Positions 54,358 through 64,000 of a stretch of DNA of 64,000 bases are shown in pieces. A program made the position numbers and the translations under genes. The DNA is from Bretschneidera sinensis. Taxonomy: Eukaryota > Streptophyta > Magnoliopsida > Brassicales > Akaniaceae. The stretch lies in the NCBI GenBank assembly GCA_023935145.1, contig CM043698.1, positions 147,367,625-147,431,624 of the forward strand. The letters run 5' to 3'. The stretch's first letter is position 1; every line of letters begins with the position of its first letter. The notes under the pieces are model-generated. The model was given only the letters and a program-made list of their open reading frames with translations, searched no databases and had not been told where the DNA came from.

Positions 54358-55287
54358 CAAATTAATTATTACACTTTGAATATATCATCCTTTTAATATA
54401 AATAAATAAAAAAAATTCCTCCGAATATTGAAAAAATATGTATCCATATGAGGCTAGTTGCTTTGTGGGGGTAAAACCACCAGCCAAAAAGACTTTATAA
54501 GCGTTATAGCAACGGAGGCACATCATTCTATTCTCAAACATTGAGGATCATACTGCCCATTTTTTCATTGTCATTTTTTAGCTAAAGTAATTGCCAATTT
54601 CAAAACAAAAAAATTACCAACCAGGAGAGAAAATATATATAAAAAACAACTTTTAAATAATCCTAGCAAATTTATATATGTAATGATTTATTCCCATCTT
54701 CACGAAAGAAAGCAAAGGGTTTATGATAAATTAGCAAAAAATTTGGACTACCCAACCTAAACAAAGTAAAATCTTCGTTGTGGGTGATTTACTAATTGAA
54801 TAACCAAGTATTAATTCATGTTTGTTGGCTTTAGTGTGTCCTTATATAAATAACTTAAAAGTTGAGTCAGTAGTTTATTAAGAAAGGAAAAAAGAAAATC
54901 TAAATTAGTTCATGGATGTGGTTTAGAGAATGCATGTAATTAAATTGCGTACCAATTTCTTTTAATTTTCAAGAAAATAAAAAGAATTGTGAATGCAGTT
55001 CTCTAACTAATAAAGTTATTTTTCGTTACACAATATATATGATCAAGAATGAACCCTACTCACATGAGATATCAATGGATAATTAAAAAAGAGAGATGAT
55101 TAATTAATTACCTATCGTTTAGGACCTAAAGTTAGTTTTGGAAGATATTTTATTTCTTCGAAAGAAAAAGCTTGGGAGAAACTACTGAATACGACACGAT
55201 GTGTATATGTCTTGTTTTGGCTCGTAGAACATATCAACACTTGCATACACGTATCATTAAAATGATACACAACATTTATGATAAGAG
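54358..55287 (+). repeat. 3' flank of unit 3, second part, gene-free
   Basis: It continues the flank collinear with 17355-18292 and, distally, with 1701-2260. No gene is seen. Confidence 0.8.
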
Positions 55288-55835
55288 TGTTAGGATTTTG
55301 ACTGAATTCCCCATGAGAAAGACTTCTAATTGTTTTGGGAAAATGATTTCTTATTTTATAGTTGTTTGTTCTAATATAAGTGGTAGTAATTTCTATTGGA
55401 TATTGCTTGTTGTAGTAGTAGTTGAAGTTGTTTTCTTTGTTGTTGTTCTTTTCCTATTAGTATTAGGAAAATCTCATCTATATAAAGGGGTCCCAAAGAA
55501 GGATTGAGACACTCATAATTATCATATACATTGTAAACTAGAGAGGTTTACTACTAGAGCTAGGATGAGAGCTTTGGGTGTATTTGGATTTTAGGGTGTC
55601 AAGTAGAGAGGGCAGAGCTAGGTTGAGAACTTTTGTTGTATTGTAACTTTAATTGGGGTGAGAGTTTGACAACTTTGTTCTTCCTAAAGTTGTATTTGAA
55701 GATTAATAAAGCAGTTAATTTGTTGATGGATGTAGGTAAAGAGGTTACCGAACCATATTAATTATGGGTGTTCTTGCTCTTTATTTTATTTGCCTAGAAA
55801 ATGAGTACTTTGATTTTAGAGAAAAAATCCCAACA
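55288..55835 (+). repeat. 548-bp LTR (copia-type), unit 3 copy
   Basis: TGTTAGG...CCCAACA, homologous to 18293-18842, with 'tggtattagagatg' after two bases. It sits at the same place in the duplicated unit, so it was present before the duplication. Confidence 0.75.
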
Positions 55836-55879
55836 AGTGGTATTAGAGATGTGGTTCTGTTGGCAAAAATACAAAAAGA

Positions 55880-56395
55880 AAGGCATGATTAATATTGAAC
55901 TATTTGATGAATTGAAGATGGAATAAGGTATGATGAACATTAGCTTTTTCAATTCCATTATCACTAATTTGTTGAATAGTATGTTAACAGAGATGAAGTA
56001 TTTGCCATTGGAAGAAGATGACATAGTCACGATGTTAATGGTTAGCAAGGAAGTTTGGATGGATAGGGAGGCTCCTGCGATACCTCTAGAGAGAGATAAG
56101 TTAAAGAGGCCAAGTGTGTTCGAGGTTGAGAATTGTTCATGATTATATCAAAAGAAGAGCCAGACAAAGTGAGCAAGTGGAGCATTTCAAGAAAGGTGAA
56201 GGAAAGATCAAGATCGAAGTCTCTAGATTTTTCAAATAAGGAGTGCATCTATAACGAGGAAAAGGAACGCACACAATTGCAAAGCAAGGCCACGATGAAG
56301 GACTTGGAGGAGTTGAGTAGAATGAAGCAGAGTGATAATGGAAAGGCTAATGAGGATGATGAGATGCAAGTTCTTGATGCTTCAAAGGTAGTGAT
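55880..56395 (+). pseudogene. Internal region of the 550-bp LTR element, unit 3
   Basis: The same frame as at 18900-19403 (MNISFFNSII..., SKSLDFSNKECIYNEE) but with a one-base loss near 56128 that splits it into 55930-56142 and 56133-56492. No recognised domain. The end joins viral sequence exactly as in unit 2. Confidence 0.4.
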
Positions 56396-56683
56396 CATAA
56401 CATATCAGATCGGGTTGGAGAAAATTCTCCATTATTCTTTTTGGATTGTTCTCCTATTTGAGATGATTCTCCTATTTGAGATTGATCTATAGCTGATTTG
56501 AAGGAGCTGGTCTCATAGAATCCTCTAAGTATAACAGGGTCAAAATTGACTCCTAGTAAACTTTGTTTGGAGTTTCTGGATGACAAATCATAACTATATC
56601 GAGGTGGATTAATTTAAGGGTGATCATAGAGTGGAGTTCTAATTCTTCTAGAACTAAAAGTTCTAGAGAGCTGTGGGGATTCA
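56396..56683 (-). pseudogene. Pararetroviral movement protein C-terminal scrap (P5)
   Basis: Matches 19411-19675 on the minus strand (SRNSKQSLLGVNFDPVI and the linker after it). It keeps the bases 'atgattctcctatttgag' near 56462 that the unit 2 copy lacks. It is cut at 56683 by chromovirus sequence where unit 2 continues the movement gene. Confidence 0.8.
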
Positions 56684-59040
56684 TCTGGTAGAATTTACCG
56701 ATGTCTTTCCTGAAGCACTTCCCAACGAATTACCTCCATTGTGTGACATTCAACATCAGATTGATTTGATTCCAGGAGCCGTTTTGCCCAACCGAACGCA
56801 TTACAGGATGAGTCCCAAAGAACATGAGGAATTGCGCCGCCAAGTCGAAGAGTTACTAGTAAAGGGTCACATTCAAGAGAGCCTTAGTCCATGTGCTGTA
56901 CCTGCCCTCCTAACCCCCAAAAAGGATGGCACTTGGCGTATGTGTGTGGATAGTCGTGCAATTAACAAGATCACAGTACGCCATCGCTTTCTTATACCCC
57001 GCTTGGATGACTTGCTTGATCAATTAGGGGGTGCAACGGTGTTTAGCAAGTTAGATTTGAAGAGTGGATACCATCAGATTCGAATCCGACATGGTGATGA
57101 ATGGAAAACAGCATTTAAAACCCGTGTGGGTTTGTATGAGTGGCTAGTGATGCCTTTTGGCCTCTCTAATGCCCCTAGCACGTTTATGCGAGTTATAAAT
57201 CAAGCATTACGCCCTTTCATTGGTAAATTTCTTGTGGTTTACTTTGATGATATCCTTATTTATAGTGCTAATCCAGAGGTGCATCTCCAACACTTGCGAG
57301 AGGTTTTGATGGTCCTTCATAGGGAAAAACTCTATGCCGCAACTAGTAAGTGTGCTTATATGACAGATACCGTTCAATTTTTGGGTTATACGGCATCCAA
57401 GGATGGACTCGCAGTGGACAATACCAAAGTAGAGGCCATACAGCAGTGGCCACAGCCTAAAACTATTACAGATATACAGAGTTTTCATGGTCTCGCCTCA
57501 TTCTGCCACCGTTTCATCCCTCACTTCAGCAGCATTATGGCGCTCGTTACTGATTGCATGAAGGGTACTAAGTTTACTTGGACACCCGATGCTGAGGCCA
57601 CCTTTCAAGAGATCGAACGGAAACTGACCACAACACCAATCCTTGTACTTCTTGATTTTGCACAGCCATTTGAACTTCATTGTGATGCTTCCAAAACTAA
57701 TATTGGCGTTGTTCTCAGCCAAGTTGGTCGCCCAATCGCCTACTTCAGTGAGAAACTTTCTGGTGCTAAACTCCGTTTCAGTACATACGATGTTGAATTC
57801 TACGCGCTTGTTCAAGCTGTGAAGCATTGGCGCCATTATCTCTTTCAGCGGGAATTTGTACTTTTTACGGACCATGACACCCTCCGACACCTTTCTAGTC
57901 AGGACAAAATTTCATCTCGTCATGCCTCTTGGCAATCATACTTGGAGCAATTTACTTTTGTGCTCAAACACAAAGCGGGATCCTTGAACCGCGTGGCCGA
58001 TGCTCTGAGTCGCTGTCATAGCCTACTTGCTGAGATGTGGATCACAGTTCCTGGTTTTGGTTCTTTTCTGGACTTATATACTACGGACCCGTTCTTTGCA
58101 ACAGTTCTATTGAAGATCCAGAATGGCGAGATGATAGATTTTGTGTTGCAAGATGGGTTCCTTTTCTGTGGCCTCCAAATTTGTATTTCGAACAGCAGCT
58201 TATGTTTGAAGATCATTCAGGAATTGCACAATGAGGGCCATGTCGGCTGTGATTGCACCTTGCATCTAGTTTCTACTTCTTATTTTTGGCCGACTATACG
58301 AAAGGAAGTGGGCAGATTCGTTGCCCGTTGTCGTGTTTGTCAGTTGGCGAAAGGTACATCCACTAATGCTGGTTTATATATGCCTCTTCCTATACCTAGC
58401 CAACCTTGGACAGACGTTAGTATGAACTCTGTGCTTGGTCTTCCGCGCACACAGCGTGGCAGTGATTCCATCTTTGTTGTGGTCGATCGGTTTTCCAAGA
58501 TGACTCACTTCATCGCTTGTAAGCGTACCACCGATGTTGTTCATGTTGGTCAGTTATATTTTCGGGAGGTTTATCACTTGCATGGGTTGCCTGCCTCCAT
58601 TGTGTTTGATCGTGATACTCGATTCCTCAGTCATTTCTAGCGGAGTCTTTGGAGATTGGTTAATACTACCCTCAATTTTAGTAGTGCTTACCATCCACAG
58701 ACTGATGGACAAATGGAAGTGATCAACCGCTCACTTGGTAATTTATTGCGTAGTTTGGTGGGCGACAATGTGAAGTCCTGGGATCTGAAGCTATCCCAAG
58801 CCGAATTTGCTCACAACCATGCGGTCAATCGTAGCACTGGCTATAGCCCTTTTCAGGTAGTATATGGATTGGTCCCTCATGGCCCTCTTGATCTCCTCAC
58901 GTTACCAAGTTAGGTGGGCACTTATGCGACAGCAGAAGATTTCATCACCTAGCTCCAGGAAGTTCACAAACAGACTCAGTCCCAATTGATTGCCTCCACT
59001 GAAAAATACAAGATGCAGGCGGACAAGAAGCGTAGACTTG
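56684..59040 (+). pseudogene. Chromovirus (Ty3/gypsy) pol: RT, RNase H, integrase
   Basis: The frame is open for 655 codons (56673-58640; its first few codons are viral). [42 protein letters not shown] in part, [31 protein letters not shown] and catalytic YFDD at 57240-57251. RNase [19 protein letters not shown] and [10 protein letters not shown]. Integrase: zinc finger around [20 protein letters not shown], then [19 protein letters not shown], a TAG at 58638-58640, then SSAYHPQTDGQMEVINRSLGNLLR and NRSTGYSPFQVVYG. Gag, protease, chromodomain and LTRs are absent. Its left edge meets virus, its right edge an OTA LTR lacking its first 23 bases. The group is chromovirus; the exact lineage (CRM, Reina or other) is uncertain. 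Confidence 0.88.
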
Positions 59041-60409
59041 TTTTGGCCCCTTAATTTACATTTGTTAGCTTAGTAATTTTTTACTTTGAGTTGTTTTTTT
59101 TGTTGTTTTATAGGTTTACAAGTTTGGAAAGGAGTTTCACTTAATTGCCAGAATTGCTCGTACAGATCAGCCATTTTTGAGGATTAAATTGTATTGATTC
59201 AGGAAGAACTAGGAGATGAGCCATATATTTTTGGAAGGATCTGGATGTCTATTTTCTGAGGAATTTTACGGATCAATAAAATGATTTTTCTAGATAAAGT
59301 TATGGCAGTTTTTGTAGACAAAGGTCAGGCTATGCATGATTTCAGCGTGACAGATCAGCCATTTTTGAGGATTTAACTGTATTGATTCAGGAATAACCAG
59401 GAGATGAGCCATATATGTATGGAAATATCTGGATGTCTATTTTCTGAGGAATTTTGCAGATCAATAAAATGATTTTTCTAGAGAAAGTTATGGCAGTTTT
59501 AGTAGACAAAGGTCAAAGAGAAAAAGCTGGAATCTGCAGTATCCCACATCGGATTTGAAACACATTGCACTTGTGTTGCATCCCTATATAGGACCCTCTT
59601 CACTTCATATTTAGTAAGCAATTCCTGAGCCACTTTGGTACAATCCAGTGGACGTCTGCTAGCATTCTGGTGGATCCCGAAGGCTTTGCTACCACGAAGG
59701 GAAGCGCCGCCCAACAGCGAGTGAAATTTCTCCCATGTATAGTCAGTTTTAATTTACCGCTTTGTTTTAGTTTAATGTTTAGCACTTTTATTATGAACTT
59801 TAGTTTCATGACTATGAGTGGCTAAAATCTTCAAACTAAGGTTGAAGATGAAGCCTCGCCGTTGTTTGGCATATTAGTTTCAGATTTTTTTATTCATTTC
59901 TGATTTTTTTAGTATAAATGTTCTGTCAATTATTTGAGTAAAATCTTATGATTGATTGCATTTAAATTATTCTGTTGGATATTCCGTGTGTTTCATCTAA
60001 TGGATACATCAAATTGTTTTTGATTAAATTAGATTTTCTTTGTGATTTGTTAAAAGCAGATACATTAGATGCTTTTGATTTAATTGGGATATTTGTTGTT
60101 TTTTGTCGTAAGTTGGATTCATGGAATGTTTTGATAGGCTATTTTTAGAACATGAAGATATACACTTAATTTTGGTGGGGTGGATTCAGAAACCTTAGTG
60201 TCTTTATTATTAGTTTTAAATCAATTTAGTTTAGTTTTTATTTGTTTTGCAACATATAAATCAAAAACTCGGAACTAGATTAAAATAGATTTAGTTTAGA
60301 TAAAAAAAATACTTTCACAACGCAATTCCTTGTGGATTCGACCTCGCACTTGCACAACGCTATATTGCAAATGACTCGTGCGCTTGCGAGTAATTTAAAA
60401 CTCACAACA
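59041..60409 (+). repeat. 5' LTR of second OTA gypsy element (first 23 bp missing)
   Basis: It starts at ttttggcccc, which in the 3' LTR lies 23 bases after the TG start (63746), and ends ..ctcacaaca before the primer site. It contains a tandem duplication of 188 bp (from 59163 and from 59351). Confidence 0.85.
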
Positions 60410-60415
60410 AGTTTT

Positions 60416-60433
60416 TGGCGCCGTTGTCGGGGA
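60416..60433 (+). other. Primer-binding site of second OTA element
   Basis: tggcgccgttgtcgggga, identical to the site at 37484-37501 on the other strand. Confidence 0.9.
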
Positions 60434-60612
60434 GTTGTTTGGTTTGTGAAATTTTTGTCTGAATTAATTTTATTTTTCTACTAGTTAGTTAGCATTTTTT
60501 TGTGTGATTTTTCTTTTTGCAATTTTATTTTATTTTATTTGTTTTTATTTGCATTGGCCTATAAAAAATAAAAATAAAAATAGATATATAAAAAAATAAA
60601 TTAAAAAAAATG

Positions 60613-61248
60613 TAGATGAATCCAGCACCGATTTCACAGTCTTTAGAGGACGCCCTCAAGGATTTCATGAAGATGACCAGTCAGTCCATCAATACAGCCA
60701 ATTCATTCAAAGTAAATAGTTGTTCCATCTGTGCTAGCCCCATGCATTTAGCACAGAATTGTCCATCTATACCGTCTTTTGCCGAGTATCCTATGGAACA
60801 AATGAACGCTCTCAATGACTATTAGTGGCAATCAAATGGATCTTACTCCGAAACGTACAATCCAGGGTGGCAGAACCACCCTGATTTTTAATGGACGCAG
60901 AACCAATTGATGAATCAGGGAGGAGCCCCTTATCATGCTCACAATCAATACCCTCCCGAATTTCCTCCACCAGTTCTAAGTTATGGTCACTCAGCCTATC
61001 CAGCACCATCACCCGCTTACCAAGCTCCCATAGAAGCGCCAGTGTCGGTTTCACAGTCATTGGACGATGCTCTCAATGATTTCAGGAAGATGATCGGCCA
61101 ACCCTTAAGCGAAGTGAGGAGTGCAACAATAGTAAACACCCAGGTGATTGCTAAGTTAGAGAGTCAAATGGATCAAATCGCAAGTCACGTGGGTGAAGGA
61201 GAGAAGGGAAGGTTCCCCAGTCAACGTGTGCCTAACCCGAAGGAATAG
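60613..61248 (+). pseudogene. OTA gag remnant with zinc knuckle
   Basis: Only the C-terminal part of gag is present. It has an intact CCHC knuckle at 60721-60762 (CSICASPMHLAQNC) and tandem, diverged copies of a segment (SQSLEDALKDFMKMTSQS at the start; SQSLDDALNDFRKMIGQP later), with the 'YNPGWQNHPDF' block between that is shared with the first OTA gag. Stops at 60822-60824 and about 60891 and frame changes break it. The capsid core is missing. Confidence 0.75.
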
Positions 61249-61254
61249 TTTTCA

Positions 61255-62334
61255 GTGGGAAATTTATCGACTCCTACTCATGGACAGGAACAAGTGCAGT
61301 CGATTGCCATATTGAGGTATGGGAGACAAGTGGACAATCAAGTGGAAGAGAACCCTACTATGCAACAATGGCAAGAAAGTGGCAATAAGGAGAAAAGAGA
61401 TGTTGAGCCATCTACAGCCACACCTACTATTAAGGATCTTCCTGGGTCATTTGTACCTCAAGCGCCCTACCCTGAGAGATTACAAGCGCCCAAGAAAGGA
61501 GGGCAGTCTGAGGACATTGTGGAGGCATGCTTTGCTCAGTTTGGAGAGGATCTGGATTTGGATAAGCTACTAGAGCAAGCAACTGCTATCTTGGAGTCTG
61601 CTCCTCGGGAGAACAGCAAGACGGAGGAGATTGTGGATGAATCCCGTATTGAAGACCCCCTAGAGGCATGCTTTGCTCAATTTGGAGAGGATTTGGATTT
61701 GGATAAGTTGTTTGAGCAAGCAAATGCTACTTTCGAGTCTGCTCGTCAGAAGAGCAGTGAGATGGAGGAGACCACAACACCTGAACCCCCCAAGAAGGAA
61801 CTTAAGCCTTTACCGAACAATCTTAAGTATAAGTTCCTAGGTCCAGTAGATTCTTTGCCTATGATTATAGCTTCAGATTTGGTTGATGCTCCAGAGGGGA
61901 AATTATTGGACGTTTTAAGAGAGCATAAGGAAGCTATCGGCTGGACTATTGAGGATGTCAAGGGAATCAACCCCTCGATGGTGATGCCCAAGTTACATTT
62001 GGAAGAGAATGTCAAGCCAACGAGGGAGCCATAAAGAAGGCTCAACCCAGCTATACAAGAGGTTGTGAGGATTGAAGTGATAAAGCTGTTTGATGCAGTG
62101 ATCAATTATCCAATCTCTGTTAGCAAGTGGGTGAGCTCGATTCATGTCGTGCCCAAGCGGCCTGGAATGACTGTAGTGAAGAATAAGGACAATGAGTTGG
62201 TGCCAATTCATGTTCAGTCAGGATGGAAAGTATGCATAGACTACCGTAAATTGAATGCTGCCACAAGGAATGATCATTTTCCACTCCCATTTATTGATCA
62301 GATGGTGGAGCGTTTAGCTGGGCACGATTACTAA
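61255..62334 (+). pseudogene. OTA pol lead-in and truncated RT
   Basis: 259 codons open (61255-62034), with a tandem 47-codon duplication of an acidic EACFAQFGEDLDLDKL segment. Then come the RT lead-in EAIGWTIEDVKGINPSMVMPK and, after a TAA, RRLNPAIQEVV, SKWVSSIHVVPKRPG and CIDYRKLNAATRNDHFPLPF, ending at HDY and a stop. The protease DLGA motif is not seen and everything after the FPLPF box is deleted. Confidence 0.8.
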
Positions 62335-63745
62335 TGTTGGGTCTGGCTGAAGACGTTAAACTTAACACTCATGGGAGGCACCCCACAACATATCATTTAT
62401 GTATATTTATTATTTTACATATTTATGATTAATATTTGTTTTCAGTATTTTTTTGTTTTCCAGTCTTTATTTTTCAGGGACAAAGCGTACTTCAGATCAA
62501 GTTTGGGGGTATGCTATGAGCCATACCAGTCCTGCTAGTTTTCCATCTCCCAAGTTAGCTCTTTCCATATTATTCACACATTGGGGACAATGTGTAAATT
62601 AAGTTTGGGGATATGGGAGACACTCTACACACACTTTGTCCTAATTTATTGTTTTTTTTTTCTTCGTGAAGATAAATGCATGTTCATGTTCGTTTGAAAA
62701 TTTTGATTGACCTGAAAAATTATGATGTGGTTTCATTGGTGAGCTTAAAAAATTTTGAACACATGATCTGATGATAAAGTTTTAAAATCTAGATACTTAC
62801 CTTAGGCATTTGAGAATTCACATGTCTGATCTAATCTAACACGAGCACATTAGCACAAATTGTGTGAGGTATGACATGTGATTTTAATGTGTATGTTTCC
62901 TTGTCTTAACTGAAACTGAATGACTTGTTGGATAAACACTTGGGCATAGAACTGCATAAAAAAAGAGAAAAAAAAACAAATAATACTACTAATATTTATA
63001 ATGATCATCATCAATAAACTTTCCACTGAGTAACTGGACTTCTTGCCTCAGTAAGCAATGAGTGTTCACGTCAAAATGTGGGAATTTTATTCATGATGAT
63101 CATTGCGAAACTTTCCACTGAGTAACTGGACCTCTTGCCTTAGTAAGCAGTGAGTGTTCACGTCAAAAGGTGGAATTTTGCTTGGTAGTATTAAGGCCGG
63201 TTTAATTTCGTAGCCTTTTTTACTCGAGTTAGTAAGTCCTTAGGGGTGTCTTTACACCTAATGCCCTAAAACCATCTGGTTTTGGAGTTATTGACTCAAC
63301 ATTCGCTACATGGGTCAATTAGAAAGCTTAAGGGAATTAAACATAGCAGAGCCTTATAATAAAATAAATAAATAAATAAATAAAAACTATGCCATTTTCA
63401 TTTATTCTGATGGGAAATTCGGTGAATCTTGAGACATGGAGACCTTACACATTGGAGTTATTTGGAACCTTCATTTTTTTATGCTAATTCACTTTACACA
63501 GTGTCAGACTTGTGATGCCTTAACCTGCCTTGTGTAAGTAATTAGATTTTAACATTTCTATTCATTACAAAGATGGGTTTATCTTTTTAAGCTTGCTCAT
63601 GAATGAATATCATGGTTTTGAGTGCTCCTTAAATTTTTGGATACCATGAGTGATGAACTTATCTTTATGTTCTTTGTTTTTCATTTAGTTTTTTTTTTTA
63701 TTTTGTTTTGCTAAGGGACTAGCAAAATGTAAGTTTGTGGGTATT
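62335..63745 (+). other. Non-coding 3' region of second OTA element
   Basis: It starts with 'gtctggctgaagacgttaaac' in part and 'gggaggcacccca', a motif pair commonly found downstream of pol in Tat-type elements (from memory). It has two polypurine-like 'aagtttggggg' tracts near 62500 and 62602, a 92-bp tandem repeat near 63016-63180, and 'gtttgtgggtat' directly before the 3' LTR, a candidate plus-strand primer. No gene is supported. Confidence 0.65.
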
Positions 63746-64000
63746 TGATGAGTGACAAATATTGCATGTTTTGGCCCCTTAATTTATATTTGTTAGCTTA
63801 GGAATTTGTTACTTTGAGTTGTTTTTTTTGTTGTTTTACAGGTTTACAAGTTTGGAAAGGAGTTTCACTAAATTGCCAGAATTGCTCGTACAGATCAGCC
63901 ATTTTTTAGGATTAAACTGTATTGATTCATGAAGAACCAGAAGATGAGCCATATATGCTTGGAAATATCTAGATGTCTATTTTCTGGGAAATTTTATGGA
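63746..64000 (+). repeat. 3' LTR of second OTA element (cut by window end)
   Basis: TGATGAGTGAC..., matching 59041 onward from its 24th base. It continues beyond the window. Confidence 0.85.

Larger units (their letters stand above)
59041..64000 (+). mobile_element. Second OTA-group gypsy element, internally deleted
   Basis: 5' LTR, tRNA-Asp-type primer site, gag remnant, protease/RT lead-in, a sudden end inside RT at about 62335, a long non-coding 3' region, and the beginning of the 3' LTR (63746 on). The RT catalytic core, RNase H and integrase are missing, so it is non-autonomous. It runs off the right edge of the window. Confidence 0.88.

Overview
The window is nuclear DNA of a flowering plant, most likely a eudicot. 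The evidence is an intron-containing Ole e 1-like gene family, AT-rich spacers with TA microsatellites, and plant-type transposable elements: Ty1/copia, Ty3/gypsy of the Ogre/Tat/Athila (OTA) and chromovirus groups, a CACTA DNA transposon, and copies of an endogenous plant pararetrovirus (Caulimoviridae, closest in layout to petuvirus/florendovirus-type genomes). No bacterial operons, CRISPR arrays, rRNA or tRNA genes are visible. The species cannot be named from this sequence.

The host backbone is a tandem array of a duplicated unit holding a secreted Ole e 1-like protein gene. The tail of a preceding unit lies at 1.70-2.26 kb. Unit 1 carries an intact gene (4695-5450), unit 2 an intact gene (15619-16374) and unit 3 a truncated, frameshifted pseudogene (39747-40373). 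All three are on the + strand, share one intron position and keep a 20-bp perfect inverted repeat just after the stop codon. Units 2 and 3 also share about 3 kb of 3' flank, which ends in the same chimeric junction between a 550-bp LTR element and viral sequence. That junction therefore existed before the duplication.

Left to right: 1-752, LTR remnant; 753-4411, gene-free AT-rich DNA with repeats; 4412-5849, unit 1; 5850-7168, virus fragment (-); 7169-15332, virus (+), a 3' piece followed by a nearly complete genome; 15332-18292, unit 2; 18293-19410, 550-bp LTR element; 19411-32943, more than one circumference of virus (-), interrupted by a complete copia element (20297-25592, TSD ctatt); 32944-38832, OTA gypsy element (-) fused to the virus; 38833-39746, copia fragment; 39747-41358, unit 3; 41359-54354, a 13-kb CACTA transposon (TSD tat) holding a complete copia element (44383-49914, TSD atttg); 54355-56395, rest of unit 3 with the second 550-bp LTR element; 56396-56683, virus scrap; 56684-59040, chromovirus pol without LTRs; 59041-64000, an internally deleted OTA gypsy element whose 3' LTR runs off the window.

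Only the two Ole e 1-like genes look like functional host genes. Everything else is mobile or viral and mostly broken. The points of most interest are the pararetrovirus, with a measured circumference of about 7.44 kb, an ATGA overlap between ORF1 and ORF2, an uncharacterised ORF2 of about 406 codons with only two stops, and a possible overlapping basic ORF; a copia family whose two LTR-bounded copies share the same loss of the RT core and RNase H; and the CACTA insertion, for which a paralogous unit supplies the empty site.
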